From contig JACGCM010002624.1 in NCBI GenBank assembly GCA_014058105.1, positions 124,001-188,000 on the forward strand: a stretch of 64,000 bases of DNA, read 5' to 3'. The notes under the pieces were generated by a model. It was not told where the DNA came from. It did not search any database and saw nothing but the letters and a program-made list of their open reading frames with translations. The DNA is from Kingdonia uniflora. Taxonomy: Eukaryota > Streptophyta > Magnoliopsida > Ranunculales > Circaeasteraceae. Each line of letters opens with the position of its first letter. The first letter of the stretch is position 1. Position numbers and translations under genes: made by a program. Below are positions 37,569 through 48,099 of the stretch, piece by piece.

Positions 37569-40500
37569 TTAGTCGACTTCCTCGATCTTGGGCCCAGCAC
37601 CACCAGCACCAGTGGAAGGACCATCCTCGTCCATGTCGGCGCCCATATCAGCACCACCACTACCCTGGTACATCTTTGCAATGATTGGGTTGCAAAGACC
37701 TTCCAACTCTTTCAACTTGTCATCAAACTCGTCACACTCACCAAGCTGGTTACCCTCCAACCACTGAATGGCTTCGTCAATGGCATCTTCAATCTTTTTC
37801 TTATCCGCTGGATCTAGCTTGGCACCAATCTTCTCATCCTTGATGGTGTTCCTCATGTTGTAAGCATAGTTCTCCAAAGAGTTCTTCGACTCAACCTTCT
37901 TCTTGTGTTCCTCATCCTCTGATTTGTACTTCTCAGCCTCCTGGACCATCTTCTCAATATCGTCCTTGGACAACCTACCCTTGTCATTGGTGATGGTGAT
38001 CTTGTTCTTCTGCCCTGTGGTTTTGTCTTCAGCAGAGACATTTAAGATACCGTTAGCATCAATGTCAAAGCAAACAGTGATCTGGGGGACACCACGAGGA
38101 GCAGGAGGGATTCCAGAGAGCTCGAATTTGCCCAACAAGTTGTTGTCCCTTGTTCTTGTTCTCTCACCTTCGTATACCTGGATCAACACGCCGGGTTGGT
38201 TGTCAGAGTAGGTAGAGAAGACCTGCTCCTTCTTGGTGGGGATGGTGGTGTTCCTTGCGATCAAAACAGTCATCACACCTCCTGCAGTTTCCAATCCTAG
38301 GGATAGAGGAGTAACATCCAACAACAACAGATCCTGAACCTTCTCATTGCCTTCACCACTTAGAATAGCGGCCTGGACAGCGGCTCCATAGGCAACAGCC
38401 TCATCGGGGTTGATGCTCTTGCAAAGCTCCTTTCCATTGAAGAAATCTTGCAACAATTGCTGAACTTTGGGAATCCTAGTAGAACCACCAACAAGAACAA
38501 CATCATGGATGGAGCTCTTATCCATCTTAGCATCCCTCAAACACTTCTCAACTGGCTCCATACACTTCCTGAACAGATCCATGTTAAGTTCCTCAAACCT
38601 AGCACGGGTGATTGTGGTGTAAAAATCAACACCCTCGTACAATGAATCAATCTCAATGGTGGTCTGAGCAGTTGAAGAGAGGGTTCTCTTCGCTCTCTCA
38701 CACGACGTTCTCAACCTCCTTAGAGCTCTGGGGTTTCCACTAATATCCTTCTTGTTCTTCCTCTTGAATTCCTGAACGAAATGGTTAACCATCCTGTTAT
38801 CAAAATCTTCACCACCAAGATGAGTGTCTCCTGCTGTGGCCTTAACTTCAAAGATACCCTCTTCAATGGTAAGAAGAGAAACATCAAAAGTACCACCTCC
38901 AAGATCAAAGATCAACACATTTTTCTCACCAACACTTGTTGCCTTCTTATCAAGACCATAGGCAATAGCAGCAGCAGTGGGTTCATTAATAATTCTCATC
39001 ACATTAAGCCCAGCAATCACACCAGCATCCTTTGTGGCTTGACGTTGAGAGTCGTTGAAGTAAGCAGGGACAGTGACAACAGCATTCTTCACAGCTGAGC
39101 CAAGATAAGCTTCAGCAATCTCTCTCATCTTCATAAGAACCATGGATGAGATCTCCTCAGCTGCAAACTGCTTGTCTTCTCCCTTGTAGTTGACACCAAT
39201 CATGGGCTTCTCCGCCGGACCAGCAATAATCTTGAATGGCCACAACTTCATGTCACTCTGCACTGACGCATCACTGACTCTCCTTCCTATCAAACGCTTA
39301 GCATCTGTAGATAACAAAAGAAAGTTAGGTAAAACAATTCACAGTTGAGCAATTACAAATCAAGAAGCTTTACGATCCCCTAATAAAATCATCAAAATAG
39401 TTGAAACCACGATGACAATAAAGAGAATAATCTCATTTGTTTGTGCTTTAGAGCTAGATTAATACTTGATTATATAAATTCATTCTCTACAATGATATAA
39501 GCAAAGTGTGGATTGAGCTAAACCAAGCTATTTAAAAAACTATTCCGAGTCAAATAAATAGAATGGGCTACTCTTTACTGGTAAGGATGAGCAAGAAATA
39601 TGATATTTGCTAATTTCAGGCCTTGCTGCCAAGGAATAATCAATTCTATGGGTCTGTTTTAGAAAGCTAGATCCAGTTAGAGCATCTGTAGTCGACTCCT
39701 CAAATATTAGCCACCAAATTTGGCCCAATTAGTAAATAAAATTCAAATATTATTTTTTCATTCGACTCTCAATTTTCCATAAAATCCTTTAATTTTTGAA
39801 ATTTGGATAGATTTTATTTTTTATTATAGATAAGCATTCAATTAGGTTTAGGTTTGGAGCGTGAAACAAGAAGTCAAATTAGAAGAACCAAAATGACTTT
39901 CAGGCAATTTGACTCCTCAAATATTAGCCACCAAATTTGGCCCAATTAGTAAATAAAATTCAAATATTATTTTTTCATTCGACTCTCAATTTTCCATAAA
40001 ATCCTTTAATTTTTGAAATTTGGATAGATTTTATTTTTTATTACAAATAAGGATTCAATTAGGTTTAGGTTTGGAGCGTGAAACAAGAAGTCAAATTTGA
40101 AAAACCAAAATGACTTCTGGCAATTTGACTCCTCAAATATTAGCCACCAAATTTGGCCCAATTAGTAAAAAAGAAATTTTCATTCGACTCTCAATTTTCC
40201 ATAAAACCCATTAATTTTTGAAATTTGGATAGATTTTATTTTTTATTACAAAGAAGCATTCAATTAGGTTTAGGTTTGGAGCGTGAAACAAGAAGTCAAA
40301 TTTGAAGAATCAAAATGACTTCAGGCAATTTGACCAAATTTGGCCCAATTAGTAAAAAAATAAAAATTCATTCGACTCTCAATTTTCCATAAAATCTATT
40401 AATTTTTGAAATTTGGATAGATTTTATTTTTAATTATAAATAAGCATTCAATTAGGTTTAGGTTTGGAGCGTGAAACAAAAAGTCAAATTTGAAGAACCA

Positions 40501-41603
40501 AAATGTCTTCAGGCAATTTGACTCCTCAAATATTAGCCACCAAATTTGGCCCAATTAGTAAATCAAATTCAAATATTATTTTTTCATTCGACTCTCAATT
40601 TTCCATAAAATCTATTAATTTTTGAAATTTGGATAGATTTTATTTTTTATTACAAATAAGCATTCAATTAGGTTTAGGTTTGGAGCGTGAAACAAGAAGT
40701 CAAATTTTAAGAACCAAAATGACTTCAAGCAATTTGACTTTGATTTAGAGAGTGACAAACGTAGGTGTTTTATAAAGATTTGACTCTCCAAATTTGCAGT
40801 TTCAAGCCAGTACGGAGCGAAGACTTGACACTTATGAGACCAAGATTTGACTCTTATGAGCTAAATTTTACGCTAAACAACTAAACCATCAGTACTAATT
40901 CACAAAGATTTCTTGTGATATCAACTAATCAACCTCTAATAACTCAAATCTGTTAATCTCATTCCAATAAGGCCCTGCTTGGTATCCAAAATTTCCCTCC
41001 ACAAATCAGGGATTTCGGTCAGCTACTTCAATCTAGCCGTCGCCAACCGTAAGAACGAAGAAAATAACCGGGATACCAAGCAAAGCCTTAATCAGCTAAT
41101 ATACCAAGTTTTTGAAAATCTCTTATATTAAGAGCTAAAATCTCCAGGTTTTCATAGATCTAGAGATCGATTTAGTAACTAATCAAACACTATCACTATT
41201 AAACCCTAAAAACTACTCAAATTGTAGATTCAAACGTTACTAAACCTCACTAAACCCTAAACTACTCAAATCAAAGATTCAAACGATACTAAACGCTAAA
41301 ACTACTAAAATCACAGAATCATAACACAACGGTAATCATAAATGATGTACTAAAAACAGATCTACTTGAAAATCAAACAAAAAACTCACCAAAAACAGTG
41401 TTGATAGGGTTCATCGCGACTTGATTCTTTGCCGCATCACCAATCAACCTCTCCGTATCAGTAAACGCCACATAAGATGGCGTCGTTCGATTTCCTTGAT
41501 CGTTCGCGATGATCTCAACTCGATCATGTTGCCATACTCCTACACATGAGTACGTCGTCCCTAGATCGATCCCGATCGCTGGTCCTTCTCCCTTCGTCGC
41601 CAT
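37569..41603 (-). CDS. HSP70: Cytosolic heat shock protein 70 (HSP70/HSC70)
   Basis: Two exons: 41390-41603 and 37569-39304. The intron splits the codon of Asp72, the usual plant HSC70 intron place. The product is 649 residues. The three HSP70 signatures are present: IDLGTTYS (12-19), [14 protein letters not shown] (about 203-216) and [15 protein letters not shown] in the ATPase domain. The substrate domain and a lid with a short Gly-rich tail follow. It ends PKIEEVD, the cytosolic EEVD tail that binds TPR co-chaperones such as HOP. It folds and refolds proteins using ATP and J-domain partners. The 2.1-kb intron is mostly MITE-derived. A perfect heat-shock element and a TATA box lie upstream, so heat induction is likely, although constitutive HSC70 genes can carry such elements too. 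Confidence 0.97.
39680..40840. mobile_element. MITE with amplified core in the HSP70 intron
   Basis: The left end GAGCATCTGTAGTCGACTCC at 39680 and the segment right of the tandem array (caatttgactttgattt ... gtgttttataaagatttgact) match, in order, the two halves of the single-core element at 54048-54402 read inverted. The array is therefore an internal expansion of one MITE. The right border near 40.84 kb is worn and approximate. Confidence 0.7.
39694..40740. repeat. Five tandem copies of a MITE core in the HSP70 intron
   Basis: The anchor 'gactcctcaaatattagcc' or its trimmed form starts at 39694, 39911, 40127, about 40332 (shortened) and 40520, and the 3' phrase ends near 40736. Periods are 217, 216, about 205, about 188 and 216 bp. 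Each unit carries 'caattttccataaaatc', 'aggtttaggtttggagcgtg' and 'aagtcaaatt'. Confidence 0.92.
40971..41087. mobile_element. Tourist-like MITE in the HSP70 intron
   Basis: The inverted ends GGCCCTGCTTGGTATCC and, from the right, GGCTTTGCTTGGTATCC bound a 117-bp element. The flanking trinucleotides TAA (40968-40970) and TTA (41088-41090) fit the TWA target preference of PIF/Harbinger elements. Confidence 0.75.
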
Positions 41604-41710
41604 TACAGAGATCTCGAAACCCTAGTTTTGCTCGTTCGATCGATCAAATAATTAAAAAATTAGGGTTTCGAGAGGCTGTAAAGTAGTAATTAGGGTTTCG
41701 AAACCCTAGT

Positions 41711-41717
41711 TTTTATA
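41711..41717 (-). promoter_or_regulatory. TATA box of HSP70
   Basis: TATAAAA on the minus strand, about 110 bp before the start codon and about 15 bp downstream of the heat-shock element. Confidence 0.65.
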
Positions 41718-41731
41718 AGATTTGAGACTTC

Positions 41732-41751
41732 GTTCCAGAATGTTCTTTGAA
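41732..41751 (-). promoter_or_regulatory. Heat-shock element (HSE)
   Basis: The sequence gTTCcaGAAtgTTC is a perfect nTTCnnGAAnnTTC element, followed three bases later by another GAA. This is the binding site for heat-shock factor trimers. It is placed just upstream of the TATA box of the HSP70 gene. Confidence 0.85.
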
Positions 41752-42119
41752 GCTTTTAATGGATTGTGAGCCGTTGATCTTGAATGATTTGGACGGTTCA
41801 GATTTAGTTTTCTATTTTTGTAGACTTTTAGGTTTAATACGCGTCTAATAAGGACTTTTTTGGTATTAAATGTAAGTTTGACGAAATCGTGACCGTTGAA
41901 TCTAGATCTAGAGAATGAACGGTGCTGATTAACGATCGACGTGATGACTGATGACTGATGACTGATGAGTCAGTTTTGGGCCAGTCGACGATTATAGTTT
42001 GAGCCCAATATAAGAAAATTATGAAATGGGCTGGCTTTGAAAAGGTCAGGCCCATTGTGATTATAGCGCGGAAGTCGGAAATAAGGACTCGCCGTGTTCC
42101 GAAATGATCTACCGGTTTT

Positions 42120-42510
42120 TTATAATTTTATTTTCGGGTTTGGTGGTGTTCAGTTTCGGGCGGGGTAGTAAGCGATTATTTTGAATCCGGAAGTTTGTCG
42201 GGTTCATTATTTTTCACTATTTTCCTAACTACTCTCTCTGGGGTTACAACGATACCTCCACAACCCGCACGCTCCATTTTAAGTTAAGGTAAACTTGGCA
42301 GATGACCCCGATGTTCGGTTTTGGGCGGGCTGACGATTATTTTGAATCTGGAAGTTCATCAGGTTCGTCATTTTTCACAATTCTCCTAACTACTCTCTCA
42401 AGGGTTGCACCGGTACCTCCGCAAGCCGCACGGTCCATTTTAAGTCGAGATAAATCTTGGCAGATGACCCCTGATGTTCGGTTTCAGGCGGGCTGACAAT
42501 TATTTTGATA
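42120..42510. repeat. Tandem repeat, about 164-bp period, about 2.4 copies
   Basis: Units start at 'tgttcagtttcgggcgggg' (42147), 'tgttcggttttgggcgggc' (42312) and 'tgttcggtttcaggcgggc' (42475). Each of the first two continues with 'attattttgaat', 'cctaactactctctc' and 'ggcagatgacccc'. The copies differ by about a tenth of their bases. The open frame 42302-42496 lies in it and is not a gene. Confidence 0.85.
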
Positions 42511-42970
42511 TATTCAACACTACCCATCCACAAGCCCTAATGTGAGGACTCAAGGGCCAAGGAAATAACCGGGCCTTGTTAGACAGTACAACCAGCTCTA
42601 AAATTCTCTAACTTGGGCCTTTGTGAGCTAAGGCCTACAGTTAAATTTTCAGACTTATCTTGGTATAATATCGGCGCCTTCGCCGATAAACCTACACTCC
42701 TAGCGCTAGTTGCAATGGTTTCTCAGGAGGGGCAAGTTAACCGAACCCCGTTGGTGGTGAGTCGAACTCTAAGACGTCTGCTTCATGGTTTGAGAATTGA
42801 CACTTTTAACATGGCAACATCAATGCACTAATCTCTTATGATTAAGTTCGATCATGGTAAACAGTACTAATCAGTAGACGAAAGCTTACCACTGTCCTCC
42901 AAAAACTTAATATGAGAAATATGGTATCGTTCAGAAAATGTTGGGAATATGGTAGTTTTTTTCTTCTTTA
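42511..42970. other. Intergenic DNA, nothing identified
   Basis: An open frame of 72 codons (42613-42831) has no recognisable motif and no coding-like support. I do not call it a gene. Confidence 0.35.
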
Positions 42971-43313
42971 TTTGCAAGGCAAGCCAGTTTTATATAAGGA
43001 TCCGGAACCCTGAGTTTCCAACCTCATGAGGTTTCGAACCAGGGAATATGGTAGTCTGATGAAACATAAACGTAAAATGGCAAAAAATAAATATATAAAA
43101 TGTAACTTTATATCGTTAATCTATCATTCTTTTTCTTTTTTTTGCAAGGCAAGCCAGTTTTATATAGGGATTCGTAACCTTGAGTTTTCAACCCCATGAG
43201 GTTTCGAACCAGGGAATACGGTAGTCTAGTCTGATGAAACATAAACGTAAAATGGCTAAAAAATAAATATATATAATGTAATTTAATTTATATCGTTAAT
43301 CTATCCTTAATTA
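42971..43313. repeat. Tandem duplication carrying SINE-like family A copies
   Basis: Units of about 170 bp start with 'tttgcaaggcaagccagtttt' at about 42971 and 43140. Both hold the minus-strand family A phrase (inverted gttcgaaacctcatgagg) and continue with 'gatgaaacataaacgtaaa'. The duplication therefore includes both the element and its flank. Confidence 0.8.
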
Positions 43314-44251
43314 GAGTCTATTGTAAACCACATGAAACATATGCGATAACAATTTTGACACGAAGAGATTATTATTTTCCTTCGGAACTAAGCAATGTGC
43401 AAACACTCCCGCCCGTAGTTATCTCTTAATGAAAGGTACCGTCCATAAAGTTGATAGATTTCGAAGATATTCGATCAAATTAGTGGAATATTAGGCCATG
43501 CATAGTACATAATTAGTATATATATATATGTGTATAGTTAGGAATCTATAAAGTGCATTAGTCTAAAACTAATCAAAACACTGATCATATGGGATTAAGG
43601 AACCAAAACAAGATCCTCAAGAGTAAAGCCTGCCACAATGTCTCTCTCTCTCTCACACACAGAGAGAAACAGTGATTAACTAAGGCAAGATGATCTCTTA
43701 ATGCATGTTGTTGCATGCATGAGGGAGGTACTGGTGCATGAGAGGGTCCATTTGATGCATGAAAATGAGTGAAAGCCGTATTCTATCAAGGACAGGGAAT
43801 TAGATTCGAACACCACCAATACTTGTCTAGTCAATTATTCTTTCATATCTATAATATAAGATCCACTCATATATATATATGATCAAATAATATATATCAA
43901 ACTTAGAAGAACTTATATGTAAGAGTGATCTTGAATCTAATTACTCAGCTTTATGAGATTAAGATCTGGGAAACATGTGTGTTCAACTCAATGAGTAGTC
44001 ACAATTCTAAAAGAAAATGCGTGAATTCTAACGAAGAAGGTTTACATCAATTAACTAGTGTGAAAGGGATCATAGACGACACCGGGAGAGAAAGTTCACC
44101 CCCGGGTAATTGCCTTAATGGACCACACCCGCATGATGAAAATGTGAAATTTGGTCGGGAGATTTAAACTAAAGACCTTAATTAGCTCCTAAACAAACTA
44201 TTAGCGTCCCTACCTAAATATCGCTCATTAATCTAATACATTGTATCTATC

Positions 44252-44405
44252 AGAGGTTGGTGTAGCAGTTTGGGACCATGCCTCAAGAAATAGAGGTCTT
44301 GAGTTCGATTCACCATCAACGGGGACTCTTTCACAGGATTTATCCTGACTTACCCTGCATGCGGGTTGACAGAGTTCTCACGACTCACGTGCCTCAGTGA
44401 TACGC
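44252..44405 (+). repeat. SINE-like copy, family B
   Basis: It starts 'cagaggttggtgtagcag', an A-box-like word, then has 'gaggtcttgagttcgattc' as a B-box-like word, then 'caggatttatcctgactta' and 'agagttctcacgactcac'. It is the best copy of this family in the window. Copies or pieces are at 31455-31575 and about 536-580. Confidence 0.6.
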
Positions 44406-44556
44406 AAATAAAGAATTGTATATCAGCGTTGATATACATGCATATAAACAACCATTGATCCATGTCTCGAGGGAAACTAGACGGATTCGATGCTCAATCT
44501 TCAAGGAAAAAAAATCTTTCTAAACCTTGAAGACATTAAAATTACTCCTATTTTGT

Positions 44557-45127
44557 GGAGAAAAAGTCCGGTCCTAAGCTCCTCTCCATTTGACACGCGT
44601 CTCATTTAACTCACCTGCATAACCAATGTTATTTAGGGTGTTAATTGGCTCTTATTCAGATTTTTATCTTTAAATTAAGGGGAAGAATATCAATCACCAA
44701 ATATGTTGTTAATATAGTTTTTTTTTTTTTACGTTTTTATCAATGTAGCAGGGTAGTTCCCCCCCAAAAAAAACTCGATAAGATCTCGAGCTGCAAAAAG
44801 GATATACATCCACAGGTAAAAACGATAATTTCGATATGATTGAAAATTTATTATAACCAGGCTATTAAATTAGATGTGTAGAAAAATATTAGTCAAGAAT
44901 CCTAAGTGTTCTTACTTTTTTTTATACCAGCTACGAAATAATAATGAAAATCTTTAAAAACGGGAAAAAAAAACATATTCATAGCTAACATTTTTCTCCT
45001 GTTTGATGACTAATTAATCTTCTGGTTAACCTTGGTTAGCCAGGTGAGTTAAATGGGGCACGTGTGTAATGGAGAGGCGCTCAGGACGGTTCTCGGTCCT
45101 AATCGCTTATGACCGAACTTTTTCTCC
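44557..45127. mobile_element. Mutator-like MITE with long terminal inverted repeats
   Basis: The 571-bp element begins GGAGAAAAAGTCCGGTC and ends with the inverse (gaccgaactttttctcc). The terminal inverted repeats run about 75 bp and include CTCCTCTCCAT, ATTTAACTCACCTG and AACCAA(T/G)G on both sides. It is flanked by a perfect 7-bp direct repeat, ATTTTGT (44550-44556 and 45128-45134). The core is AT-rich and non-coding. Long inverted repeats are typical of Mutator-like elements, whose target repeats are usually 8-11 bp, so class assignment is fair but not certain. Confidence 0.82.
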
Positions 45128-45134
45128 ATTTTGT

Positions 45135-46680
45135 GTGGGTTTAGAATTGTTGTGAGTTGTACTGACAGAAAAAGCTGATGACAAGAATTGGTGAGTTGTG
45201 GAGCACTTTTTAGGTGACCCATATTAATTTGGGCAAGGACGTAAAATGGGGGCCCATATTATCCAACGTGGCCCATTGATTTCAGACAACAAGAATCAAT
45301 CTTTGATGCCCACTTCACTACAATTTACTATACGTAACTTCACCCTTAAGCTTCCTCTCCTCTTTGCTTGCTTTTTGTTGTACAATTAAGCTATGTTTTT
45401 TGAAAGGTAATATAAGTTACTTGTGATGGGAATTGATCTCAGGACCTCTTGGTTTTCCAAGCATTCGTCTGGTAGTCAGACAGTGCTAAAATGAAACTAA
45501 ATCGAGAAATTCATTCATTTTTAAACATAAACCCCATTTAGAGTCATTAATTGAAGCTTGCATGTAACTTGGACGATTGTTGTTTAAAAAAAAATTGAAA
45601 CAAAATTATAAGTTGTGTTTGATAGTTAAAACTCTATTCTACAACTACAAGGTTAAGTCATCAAAGTGCAAGAAGATGGATACAAGTAAGGTTGTTGGAA
45701 AGTGTAGTTCGAGTTCTATAGCAAACCCTAACTTGTTCGATGTCCTTATTTCCATAAAGGAAAGTTTTGTTGAATGTTCCACTTCCTTTTCCTACATCAT
45801 CACAATAGTTTTTGGCGGCTTCGACTTCAATTTCATTGTAACTCATGTTAGCTTTATCGGTCCAACGAAAACTAAGCAAAAAAAAATAAAGAAAATGTAC
45901 AGTTTAGGTGAAATGTACCTTTCTACATCTATTTTCCTCCATTAGGATTCAACATGATCGAAAATTACATAACCCCTTAAATTTTTCTACATGAAACTGA
46001 AGTGTATGTCGGTTTTACGCAAAAAGATATTCTTCATATATAGCTTTATCATGTTAGTCCAAAATTTCCACTCCATGCATATTCTTTATCCAAAAATTCT
46101 CTCTAAATCATATATAGGTATTCTCTATAATATTCCTGATGCTCCAGTGACACTAAGACGTGAAATCTTCGTCCAAATCATGAGTTAATTATAACAAATG
46201 TGAATGCTTTATGTTCTCCAATTGATTATAAGGCATATTAAGTTAGGTATCAAGGTTAAGAATCACTTTATTTGCAGAACAATGAGCTCACACAAAAGAA
46301 AGAATGAAACTCAGAACAAAGAGAATATACAAGTTTGAATTTTTAAGCCAAAAAAGGAAGAAAAAAGAAAAAAAAAAAAACCAGTCAACATTTCATTCTT
46401 CTATGTGAGCAAGAAAATAAATATGGCCAACAAAGGTACATTCGACTGGGACAACTCGACATTCCCCACTGATGATCCCTTATAGTAATTATATAGTTTT
46501 AATGGCATTATATACTCCATTTAGGGTTTCCTACACAAAAACACTGCTTTTCATGCATGGGGGAGCCACTAATTCTCTCTTTTGTTTCCATGATCACTGC
46601 ACCACAACATCACAATAAGAAGAACCTTACTGGCTAAGAAACTTCCTACCCCTCAAACCCTAAAATAATACAAAACAAAA
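45135..46680. other. Intergenic DNA upstream of the Dof gene
   Basis: A minus-strand SINE-type phrase (inverted 'gcttggaaaaccaagaggtc') lies at about 45430-45478; relatives are at 57475-57515 and 60866-60905. The frames at 45577-45945 and 45991-46188 are AT-rich and show no family features, so I do not call them genes. Confidence 0.4.
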
Positions 46681-46888
46681 AGATATATAGAGAGAGAGAG
46701 AGAGAGAAAGAGAACAAGAACAAAAGATACACAACCTCCCTCCCTCCCTCACTCACTCACTCACCCCTTTATCTTTCTTTCTATCTCTCTATGCAACTCT
46801 CTTGTGAAACTTGATTCTCTAACATATCTTCACAAACCCTATCAACCTTTAGAAAAGAGAGAAAGAGATCAACAAGAACAAACACACC

Positions 46889-47943
46889 ATGGATTATACC
46901 TCACTTCCACCTTATCTAGATCCAGCCAATTGGCACCAAGTAAGTTTGGTTTTTTGATCAACCCGTTTCATCTGAAAAAAGCGGATTTAAAAGAGAAATA
47001 TTCCTACCCTTTTACTTGTTATAGTTCATGAATATACTAGTTTTTAATTTTTGCGTTTTTTTGTTTGGTGCTTTGTATTTTGCAGCAACCAAATCATCAA
47101 CAAGGATGTAATATTGAGATTAATCCGCAGCTTTCAGCTCCTTCTACGGGACCGGTAAGGCCTAATTCGATGGCTGATAAAGCTCGTATGGCGAAGATAC
47201 CACAGCCCGATATAGCCCTTAAATGTCCACGATGCGAATCAATCAACACTAAGTTTTGCTACTTCAATAATTACAGCCTTTCGCAGCCTCGACACTTTTG
47301 CAAGACTTGTAGAAGGTATTGGACTAGAGGGGGAGCTTTAAGGAGTGTTCCGGTAGGTGGAGGTTGTCGTAGGAACAAGAGAGGCAAAAACCCTAGCTCA
47401 AAATCGCAAGGGAATTCAGCTGATCCTCAAAAGGGTTTGGGATCCACAAGTTCAACTCCATCATCTAATAGCCTCACCACCGATTTCATGACGCAAAATC
47501 ATCAGCCCGAGTTACCCTTTATGACTTCTTTACCTCATTTTACAGACTATGGAGGTGTGTCAGAAATGGGGTTGAACTTCACTGGAATGAGGCCCGTGGG
47601 GATGCCAACGACAACTCACATGGATTTCCAAATGGGAAATAACTTCCAATTTATGACGGGGTTGGAGCAACCGGTGGGATTATACCCTTACGCAAGTGAA
47701 GGTATTGAGCTATCGTCTTTTACTACAGGAGCTAAGGCACCAACAACAACATCTTTGCTTAGTCAAATGGGTTCAGTGAAAATGGAAGAAAGCCATCACC
47801 AACATCAACAAGGACTTAATTTATCAAGACAAATTTTGGGTATTCCCGGAAATGATCAACAATACTGGGGTGGCAACAACAACAATGCATGGTCGACCGA
47901 TCTCTCCGGTTTCGCTTCTTCTTCCACGGGTCATCTCTTGTGA
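46889..47943 (+). CDS. Dof zinc-finger transcription factor
   Basis: Exons 46889-46939 and 47086-47943 give 302 residues. The short first exon [17 protein letters not shown] and an early intron are typical of one Dof group. The Dof domain is complete: [40 protein letters not shown] and [15 protein letters not shown], with the CX2CX21CX2C zinc ligands. Dof proteins bind AAAG sites in the nucleus. The C-terminal half is rich in Ser, Asn and Gln, with a final [17 protein letters not shown]. The N-terminal YLDP.NW motif points to the group with DOF2.4/DOF5.1 (PEAR-type, vascular), but I cannot fix the orthologue. AG and CT microsatellites at about 46690-46790 form the leader. Confidence 0.93.
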
Positions 47944-48099
47944 TTTTGATCTCTCTTCAAGTCTCTTACAAAAAAAAAATCTACTTAGTGGTGATGAATT
48001 TGGAAAGTTTAGTTCCATATTCAACTTCTTTAACTTGCAAGATCCAACATTATGAGTATGGGATGGGGAAATTGTAAACATGTCTTCGGAACGTAGAAC

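Noticed and set aside
38781..39098. Plus-strand open frames across the HSP70 coding exon (also 37903-38211 and 38448-38645)
   Set aside because: They are mirror frames of the conserved HSP70 exon and show no family features of their own.
43690..43770. A microRNA precursor around the 'gcatgcatg' words
   Set aside because: The palindromic words do not extend into a stem of miRNA length, and no known miRNA sequence is present.
45577..45945. A 122-codon frame upstream of the Dof gene
   Set aside because: The composition is lysine- and phenylalanine-rich from AT-rich DNA, and no domain or splice context is seen.
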